Positions 6,939 to 11,328 of a stretch of 11,328 nt of DNA are shown here, piece by piece. The position numbers and the translations under genes were made by a program. A model generated the notes under the pieces. The model was not told the origin of the DNA, searched no databases, and saw only the letters and a program-made list of their open reading frames with translations. This DNA comes from an uncultured Brevibacterium sp. (GTDB taxonomy: Bacteria; Actinomycetota; Actinomycetes; Actinomycetales; Brevibacteriaceae), in the NCBI GenBank assembly GCA_902489215.1, contig CABTZE010000059.1:1-11328 (forward strand), read 5' to 3'. Every line of letters begins with the position of its first letter. Within the stretch, counting starts at the first letter, position 1.

Positions 6939-8245
6939 TGGAGTGGCTGTATCTGGGCTTGGCCCTCCTCATGATCGTCGGCACGGGCTATTTTGTTGCC
7001 GGTGAATTCTCGCTTCTGACGCTCGATCGGCACGATGTCGACAAGGCTCTTGCCGAGGGCCAACGCGGAGCTAAGTATCTTGATCTTGGTCTGAAGCACC
7101 TGTCGACTCAGCTGTCTGCCGCGCAGGTCGGCATTACGCTCACGACCCTTTTGACGGGCTACTTGATGGAGCCCTCTGTCGGTGTCCTGCTCCGACGCCT
7201 TTTCGGCGCGCTTGACCTTCCCGCCGCCGTCTCGCAGTCTCTGTCGCTCTTCATCGCACTCATCATTTCGACCTTCCTGTCGATGGTGATCGGTGAGCTT
7301 GTGCCGAAGAACATGGCCATTTCCGCCCCGATGGCGGCCGCGAAGATCGCTGTTCCGTTCCAGTATTTCTTTTCGGTTGTCTTCAAGCCGGTTATTGCGT
7401 TTCTCAACGGATCGGCGAACAAGGCGCTGCTCTCAATGGGAATCGAGCCTCAGGAAGAGTCTTCGGCAGGTCGGTCGGCTGACGAGCTAACAGCTCTTGT
7501 TCGGCACTCTGCCGATGAAGGCGCGATTGATGAGCAGACCGCCGATCTTGTGGCCCGAACCCTGAGCTTCTCCGAGCTCACTGCGGAGGACATTATGACC
7601 CCGCGTACGCGAATGGTGTCTGTCAATAAGGACTCCACGGCGGCTGACATCATTGCTCAGGCGCGTTCGACCGGTTTTTCGCGCTTCCCCGTCGCGGGTG
7701 ACTCGCGCGATGACATTGTGGGCATTGTGCACGTCAAGCACGCGATTGCGGTTCCCTTCAGCAAGCGTGAGGACGCCTATGCGGGCGGCCTGATGTCTGA
7801 ACTTCGCGAGGTGCCGGACACCCTGGAACTGGAGCCGCTCCTGCTTCTTCTGCGCCGGGAGGGCAATCAGGTCGCCGTCGTCATCGATGAGTACGGGGGG
7901 ACCGCGGGCCTTGTGACGCTGGAGGACGTTGTTGAAGAGCTTGTCGGCGAAGTTGCTGATGAGCATGATCGCCTGCGGGTCATGGTCCGACCGGCTCGCG
8001 ATGGGTCGTGGATTGTGCCGGGCATGATGCGTCCGGACGAGGTGATCGAGGCCACCGGTATGGAGATTCCCTCGAATTCTGACTACGAGACCATGGCCGG
8101 GCTCGTTCTCTACCGCTTAGGCGAGATCCCCAAAGTCGGCGCGCGCATCAGCATTGACGGTGCTGAACTTGTGGTCGAGCGGATGATGGGGCACCGGATC
8201 GAGCGTCTGCGCATGATTCCCGACTATTCGAAGGCGGCACTGTGA
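6938..8245 (+). CDS. CNNM-domain/CBS-pair membrane transporter (CorC/HlyC family), first copy
   Basis: This 435-residue protein has the full family layout. The CNNM (DUF21) membrane domain covers about 1-195, with helices near 3-22, 60-78, 98-118 and 135-158, a FVAGEF motif at 19-24 and IGELVPKN at 118-125. A CBS pair follows at about 219-340 (DIMTPRTRMVSV, RFPVAG, VIDEYGGTAGLVTLEDVVEELVGEV), then a C-terminal CorC_HlyC domain at about 348-430 (DYETMAGLVL, LGEIPKVG). The family, often labelled hemolysin C, includes Mg2+/Co2+ transport proteins (CorC, MpfA, CNNM), so a role in divalent cation efflux at the cytoplasmic membrane is likely, with the cation unproven. I chose GTG 6938 because the first membrane helix begins there. 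The longer open frame upstream (to 6815) overlaps the promoter and has no family-like sequence. The stop overlaps the next gene by 4 nt (GTGA). Confidence 0.93.
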   Translation: MEWLYLGLALLMIVGTGYFVAGEFSLLTLDRHDVDKALAEGQRGAKYLDLGLKHLSTQLSAAQVGITLTTLLTGYLMEPSVGVLLRRLFGALDLPAAVSQSLSLFIALIISTFLSMVIGELVPKNMAISAPMAAAKIAVPFQYFFSVVFKPVIAFLNGSANKALLSMGIEPQEESSAGRSADELTALVRHSADEGAIDEQTADLVARTLSFSELTAEDIMTPRTRMVSVNKDSTAADIIAQARSTGFSRFPVAGDSRDDIVGIVHVKHAIAVPFSKREDAYAGGLMSELREVPDTLELEPLLLLLRREGNQVAVVIDEYGGTAGLVTLEDVVEELVGEVADEHDRLRVMVRPARDGSWIVPGMMRPDEVIEATGMEIPSNSDYETMAGLVLYRLGEIPKVGARISIDGAELVVERMMGHRIERLRMIPDYSKAAL

Positions 8246-9291
8246 ACGACTGGTTGGGACTTCTGTGGCTTGTCGTGCTCATTGTGGGCAATGCATTCTT
8301 CGTTGCTGCCGAGTTCAGCGTTGTGTCGGCGCGCCGATCGCAGATCGAGCCCTTGGCCGATCAGGGGCGCCGTTCGGCCAAGACTGCGCTCTACGCTATG
8401 GAGCACGTGTCTCTTATGTTGGCGATCTGCCAGCTGGGCATTACGGTCTGCTCCCTTATGCTCGGCAACGTCGCTGAACCGGCTATTCATCACCTTTTGG
8501 CGGGTCCTCTCGAGTGGATGAGGATTCCTCCGGCTGCAGCGAGTGCCATCGGGTTCGCGATCGCGCTCTCCATCGTGACGTTCCTGCATGTGGTCGTCGG
8601 CGAAATGATCCCGAAGAACATTGCCTTGGCGGAAGCAAAGCACGCGGTGCTGCTTCTCGCGCCGCCGCTGGTTTTCTTGGCAAAGCTTTTCGGCTTTGTC
8701 ATTCATCCGCTCAACGCTTTCGCCAATGGGATGCTGAGGCTGTTCGGGATCACTCCGCGCGATGATGTCAACGCCGCCTACACGGTGGAAGAGGTTCAGG
8801 CGATCGTCGCCGAATCCAAGCGCGAGGGTCTGTTGGCCGACGAGGGCGGCCTGCTCAAGGGGGCCTTGGAGTTCTCCGACAAAAAGGCTGCCGATGTAAT
8901 GGTCCCCATTCAGAAGGTCGTGACAGTTGCCGCGGACGTGACTCCGGAGCGCATTTCCGGCCTTGTGGGGCAGAAGGGCTTTTCGCGGTACATCGTTCTT
9001 GGTGCCGATGGCACCCCCAAGGGGTATATCCACGTCAAGGACATCCTCTTTGTTGAGGATGAGGTTGACTATGAAAAGCCCGTGCCCTCGAAGCGCTTCC
9101 GTTCGCTTGTCGCGATTTCAGCTGATGACGAAATCGAAGATGCTCTGCAGCGCATGCAGGAAGCCGGAAATCATGTCGGCTGCGTCATGAGTGCAAAGGG
9201 CAAGCCGGTCGGCGTGCTGTTCCTTGAGGACGTGCTCGAGGAGCTCGTGGGTGAGGTTCGCGATGCTATGCAGCGTGAATCGTCCAGCTGA
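8242..9291 (+). CDS. CNNM-domain/CBS-pair membrane transporter, second copy lacking the CorC_HlyC domain
   Basis: This 349-residue protein is homologous to the preceding one. It starts at GTG 8242 inside the previous stop (GTGA overlap), which implies translational coupling. The CNNM membrane domain spans about 1-190, with FVAAEFSVVSARR at 20-32, the CQLGITV block at 63-69, VGEMIPKN at 119-126, and helices near 5-25, 58-76, 102-122 and 136-156. The CBS pair spans about 215-340 (VMVPIQKVVTV, GFSRY, GYIHVKDIL, GVLFLEDVLEELVGEV). The chain ends just after the second CBS domain, so the C-terminal CorC_HlyC domain of copy one is absent. Paired long and short CNNM genes are common in actinobacteria, and the family is thought to work as dimers, so the two products may form a heterodimer. 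That is inference. Probable role: divalent cation (Mg2+) homeostasis at the membrane. Confidence 0.93.
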   Translation: MNDWLGLLWLVVLIVGNAFFVAAEFSVVSARRSQIEPLADQGRRSAKTALYAMEHVSLMLAICQLGITVCSLMLGNVAEPAIHHLLAGPLEWMRIPPAAASAIGFAIALSIVTFLHVVVGEMIPKNIALAEAKHAVLLLAPPLVFLAKLFGFVIHPLNAFANGMLRLFGITPRDDVNAAYTVEEVQAIVAESKREGLLADEGGLLKGALEFSDKKAADVMVPIQKVVTVAADVTPERISGLVGQKGFSRYIVLGADGTPKGYIHVKDILFVEDEVDYEKPVPSKRFRSLVAISADDEIEDALQRMQEAGNHVGCVMSAKGKPVGVLFLEDVLEELVGEVRDAMQRESSS

Positions 9292-9347
9292 TGCGACTGT
9301 GAAATGCGTCTCGGCGGTGATCTGCCTGTGATCAACACGCTCGTTGC

Positions 9348-9393
9348 GTAACAGAATTGTGAAGATCGTTATTGGTCGTTACACTGCTGTAAC
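9348..9393 (+). promoter_or_regulatory. Tandem GTNAC-N6-GTNAC boxes (MtrA-like operator)
   Basis: GTTAC (9378-9382) and GTAAC (9389-9393) are 6 nt apart, a GTNAC-N6-GTNAC pattern of the kind reported for the response regulator MtrA. A second, weaker copy, GTAAC (9348-9352) with GTGAA (9359-9363), also has a 6-nt gap and lies exactly 30 bp upstream, about three helical turns. The upstream copy overlaps the -35 and the downstream copy overlaps the -10/+1 of the peptidase promoter. The downstream copy also reads as a palindrome (GTTACA, 4 nt, TGTAAC). Regulator identity is inferred. Confidence 0.45.
9357..9385 (+). promoter_or_regulatory. SigA-type promoter of the M15 peptidase gene
   Basis: TTGTGA (9357-9362) and TACACT (9380-9385) are separated by 17 nt, each 4 of 6 to consensus. 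Transcription would start near 9392, leaving a leader of about 55 nt. A further inverted repeat, ATCGA (9394-9398) / TCGAT (9405-9409), lies at the start of the transcript. Confidence 0.6.
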
Positions 9394-9446
9394 ATCGAGC
9401 GCTTTCGATGATGGCGCACCCGTGAATGTATTGCCGAGGGAGGAAC

Positions 9447-10397
9447 GTGGACGCAGGATCGAACAGCCAGCCTATGCGCCGGCGGGATATTCGTCGTGCA
9501 GAAAAGCGCTCTGCACGCCGCGCCAAGTTCAGTTTTATGCGTCACGCCGACGCCCCGCCCTCGGCGGCTGAAGCGCACGCTTCTGAAACGGTTTTCGCTC
9601 CGGCCGTTACCGCTCCCGTTGCTGCGGCGACTGTTCGCGGGTCGGATGGCTCTCGTCTCCGCGCCTACCGTATGCGCCGTCGCCTTGCCGGTTCGTCTGT
9701 CGCTGCAGTCGCAGCGCTCGGCGTGATCGGCGGTGGCTTCGCTGTTATGAGCTCCAGCTTGGGCTCATCGGCCTACGCGAAGGCTGAAGAGTTCGGCGAT
9801 GCACCGGATGGCCTGCGCGCAGAAGCCGTTGACGGTGCGGGCGCTCAGGGCGGCGATTCGACCTCTGGCCAGGACAGCAGCCTTTCCGGCGGCGTTCTGA
9901 GCTCTGAAGGCGGCAAGGCCCACGCTGCTTCGCGCACTATCGAACGCACTGCGCTTCCAGGCTGCTCCGGCGAAGCTCCGACGGGCGAAGCCAAGAACGG
10001 AGAACTCCCTGACGATTGGATGTGCAGCATCGGCAAGGGTGGGCACAAGCTCCGTGCAGACGCAGCAGTCGCCTTCGCTCAGATGAACGCCGCATACAAG
10101 GCCGACACCGGCAAGGATCTTGAAATCACCGACAGCTACCGTCCGATTGGATCGCAGCAGGCAGTTGCCTCTTCCAAGCCCGGACTTGCTGCCAAGCCCG
10201 GCACCTCGATGCACGGTTGGGGCATCGCCATCGACTTCGGCGGAGGCACCGCATCGGCCAGCGGTCAGCAGTACAACTGGCTTGTTGCAAACGCTGGCGA
10301 GTACGGCTGGGAAAACCCCGATTGGGCTAAGTCCAGCAAGTATGAGCCGTGGCACTGGGAGTATGTGCCGGCTCGCAAAATGATCAAGGGTCACTGA
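9447..10397 (+). CDS. Membrane-anchored M15/VanY-like D-alanyl-D-alanine carboxypeptidase
   Basis: This is a 316-residue protein starting at GTG 9447, chosen because GAGGGAGG lies 4 nt upstream and the longer ATG at 9426 has none. The N-terminus is short, very basic (RRRDIRRAEKRSARRAK) and cytoplasmic. A single membrane segment lies at about 80-102 (SSVAAVAALGVIGGGFAVM), preceded by Arg residues, so the rest is probably extracellular. A Gly/Ser/Ala-rich linker at about 112-165 leads to the zinc peptidase domain at about 185-312. The M15B/VanY motifs are SYRPIGSQ at 230-237, MHGWGIAIDFGG at 255-266 (His256 and Asp263 as zinc ligands) and EPWHWEY at 300-306 (catalytic Glu300, zinc ligand His303). 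The expected activity is trimming the terminal D-Ala of peptidoglycan stem peptides. Two cysteines (173, 193) just before the domain could form a disulfide. The gene is monocistronic in appearance, 155 nt after the CNNM pair, with its own promoter. The family call is firm; the exact substrate is not. Confidence 0.92.
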   Translation: MDAGSNSQPMRRRDIRRAEKRSARRAKFSFMRHADAPPSAAEAHASETVFAPAVTAPVAAATVRGSDGSRLRAYRMRRRLAGSSVAAVAALGVIGGGFAVMSSSLGSSAYAKAEEFGDAPDGLRAEAVDGAGAQGGDSTSGQDSSLSGGVLSSEGGKAHAASRTIERTALPGCSGEAPTGEAKNGELPDDWMCSIGKGGHKLRADAAVAFAQMNAAYKADTGKDLEITDSYRPIGSQQAVASSKPGLAAKPGTSMHGWGIAIDFGGGTASASGQQYNWLVANAGEYGWENPDWAKSSKYEPWHWEYVPARKMIKGH

Positions 10398-10421
10398 TCC
10401 TTTCGGCTTTCTGACGCGTGA

Positions 10422-10427
10422 TACAGT
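10422..10427 (+). promoter_or_regulatory. Possible -10 element of the tRNA-Arg gene
   Basis: TACAGT fits the TANNNT consensus and places the start near 10434, a few bases before the mature tRNA. No clear -35 is present at 17-18 nt. Confidence 0.35.
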
Positions 10428-10440
10428 TGGAGAGCTTTTC

Positions 10441-10513
10441 GCCCGCGTAGCTCAGTGGATAGAGCGTCTGCCTCCGGAGCAGAAGGTCGTAGGTTCGAAT
10501 CCTGTCGCGGGCA
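10441..10513 (+). tRNA. tRNA-Arg (anticodon CCG, reads CGG)
   Basis: This is a complete 73-nt cloverleaf. The acceptor stem GCCCGCG (10441-10447) pairs with CGCGGGC (10506-10512), followed by discriminator A. The D arm is GCTC...GAGC. The anticodon stem TCTGC/GCAGA encloses the 7-nt loop CTCCGGA with CCG at 10474-10476. The T arm contains the standard GGTTCGAATCC. The CCA end is not encoded. A terminator hairpin follows 8 nt later. Confidence 0.98.
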
Positions 10514-10520
10514 CAAGATA

Positions 10521-10560
10521 AGGCTCCTGATCAGTGGAAACGCCGATCAGGGGCCTTCTT
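10521..10560 (+). terminator. Rho-independent terminator of tRNA-Arg
   Basis: The stem GGCTCCTGATC (10522-10532) pairs with GATCAGGGGCC (10545-10555) with one G-T wobble, a 12-nt loop and a TTCTTC tail. A and T at the ends (AAGGC/GCCTT) extend the stem. Confidence 0.85.
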
Positions 10561-10654
10561 CATGCCTGTCTCTAAGGGGGCATGTACGCACTGAGGTGCG
10601 CAATATTCAACGGGCCGCCGGCTGCATGGGGGCTGCCCAAGGGATGATGGGCTC

Positions 10655-10798
10655 ATGCGCATCGACGAGTTCTTCCAGGAGTCGCTCGTCGCTGTGGCCG
10701 GATCCGCTTGGGCCGGTCTGCTGGGAGGAAATCCTGCTATGGCAATTGTGATGGCAGTATTGCTCATTGGTGTCGGCAGGCTGACAACTCGATCCTGA
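10655..10798 (+). CDS. Possible small membrane protein, 47 aa, unrecognised
   Basis: An ATG-started frame of 47 codons ends in TGA at 10796-10798. The product begins MRIDEFFQESLVAVAGSAWAG and ends GVGRLTTRS. An acidic, amphipathic N-terminus leads into a hydrophobic stretch at about residues 27-40 (NPAMAIVMAVLLIGVG) with a basic end, as expected of a single-span membrane peptide. There is no Shine-Dalgarno of normal spacing. A -10-like GATGAT ends 6 nt before the ATG, so a leaderless transcript is possible. It lies alone between the tRNA-Arg terminator and the convergent monooxygenase gene. I do not recognise a family. It may be real, a remnant, or a chance frame. Confidence 0.4.
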   Translation: MRIDEFFQESLVAVAGSAWAGLLGGNPAMAIVMAVLLIGVGRLTTRS

Positions 10799-10850
10799 TG
10801 TCAGGTTCCAGGGCTGTCCCGTCCACTTATGCGCCAGCCGAAGCAGTACT

Positions 10851-10868
10851 CGATACTCATTGGTATCG
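10851..10868 (-). terminator. Weak hairpin after the ArsO-like gene
   Basis: CGATAC (10851-10856) and GTATCG (10863-10868) form a 6-bp stem with a 6-nt loop, 7 nt past the TAG stop of the minus-strand gene. There is no T-run, so termination is doubtful. Confidence 0.25.
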
Positions 10869-10874
10869 GGGAAG

Positions 10875-11328
10875 CTACTGTGCTTGAGTGCTTCGCACGT
10901 ATTCGCTCACGTCCGTGACCGCAGACTTCGCTGTGCGGGCGGCACCGATGATGGTCGCGGAGGCAAACCCCGTCCAATCGCCATACCCCAGCAAGTGCAG
11001 ACCAGGAACATCAAGGCTTCGAGTTCCCGCGGTGACTGGATGCCCGTTCTCCCAAGTCAATTCGAGCCCGTTGAGATGCCTGAGGTGTGGTTTGAAGCCG
11101 GTGCACCAGATGATGGCATCACAGCTGTACTCACTGCCGTCGGCCCACGAAACCCCAGCCGAGGTCAATCGCTCGAACATCGGCGAAGCGCTCAGGTCGC
11201 CACGATCGCGTGCAGCCTGCACGGGCGGGACCATGACGATATCGCCGAGCTCCGACACGCCATCTGTGTCCTTATATTCGCTCGCGTCCGGGTACTTGAT
11301 TGCGGCGGTGTTGCCGGATGGGAGGGTG
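10875..11328 (-). CDS. FAD/NAD(P)-dependent flavoprotein monooxygenase, ArsO-like, C-terminal part
   Basis: The minus-strand frame is open to the right edge, and about 150 C-terminal residues are seen, ending at TAG 10875. The 5' part with the expected FAD- and NADPH-binding GxGxxG motifs lies outside the window. An internal GTG at 11258 would give 127 aa, but the coding frame continues upstream of it (DASEYKDTDG...), so I treat it as a truncated larger gene. Diagnostic segments are GDIVMVPPVQAARDRG, CDAIIWCTGFKPHL (the ATG-like motif of flavin monooxygenases, here CTGF) and the C-terminal LLGYGDWTGFASATIIG, which resembles ArsO-type and other actinobacterial FAD-dependent oxidoreductases of the same group. 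Such proteins are thought to be NADPH-dependent monooxygenases; ArsO is encoded in some arsenic clusters. The arsenic link is only by similarity, since no ars gene lies within the window. The gene converges on the small frame at 10655. Confidence 0.78.
   Translation of the reverse strand, partial: TLPSGNTAAIKYPDASEYKDTDGVSELGDIVMVPPVQAARDRGDLSASPMFERLTSAGVSWADGSEYSCDAIIWCTGFKPHLRHLNGLELTWENGHPVTAGTRSLDVPGLHLLGYGDWTGFASATIIGAARTAKSAVTDVSEYVRSTQAQ

Noticed and set aside
8224..9033. A 269-codon minus-strand frame opposite the second CNNM gene
   Set aside because: Antisense shadow of a clear family member; polar, His/Arg-rich composition and no motif.
9765..10394. A 209-codon minus-strand frame opposite the M15 peptidase gene
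   Set aside because: Overlaps the well-supported zinc peptidase domain and shows no homology signal.
10455..10751. A 98-codon frame starting inside tRNA-Arg
   Set aside because: It crosses the tRNA and its terminator, and its translation is that of non-coding RNA sequence.

Overview
The window looks like ordinary core chromosome of a high-GC Gram-positive bacterium (Actinomycetota). The markers are a SigR/SigH sigma factor followed by an RsrA-type zinc anti-sigma factor, the very small ribosomal protein bL37, and a fused Kgd/OdhA-type 2-oxoglutarate enzyme with an E2-like domain in front of E1. Genes are dense, with many GTG/TTG starts and 1-4 nt overlaps. I cannot name the genus from the sequence alone.

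Layout. At 1-913 (minus) a DoxX-type membrane protein gene overlaps the start of aroA, which runs off the left edge. Divergent from it, sigR and rsrA (plus) form a two-gene operon for the thiol-oxidative (mycothiol/thioredoxin) stress response. It is preceded by a sequence that fits a SigR-dependent promoter, so autoregulation is likely. A strong bidirectional hairpin terminator at 2132-2168 separates rsrA from three converging minus-strand genes: kgd, a GDSL/SGNH-like protein with altered catalytic residues, and bL37 (26 aa). Reading rightward from a divergent intergenic region are two overlapping CNNM/CBS-domain membrane protein genes (CorC/HlyC family), perhaps preceded by a 25-codon leader ORF. 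Then come a membrane-anchored M15/VanY-like D,D-carboxypeptidase gene with a good promoter and tandem GTNAC-type boxes, and tRNA-Arg(CCG) with a terminator. The right end holds a possible 47-aa membrane peptide and the C-terminal part of an ArsO-like flavin monooxygenase gene (minus, cut by the right edge).

No obvious new multigene system, phage, CRISPR array or transposon is visible. The points that merit a second look are mostly regulatory. sigR appears to have two starts, a Shine-Dalgarno-led long form behind a SigR promoter and an internal short form. The CNNM operon may be led by a leaderless peptide ORF whose stop overlaps the first gene's GTG. The GDSL-like protein lacks the usual Ser and His. 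Possible MtrA-type boxes lie over the promoter of the cell-wall peptidase gene.
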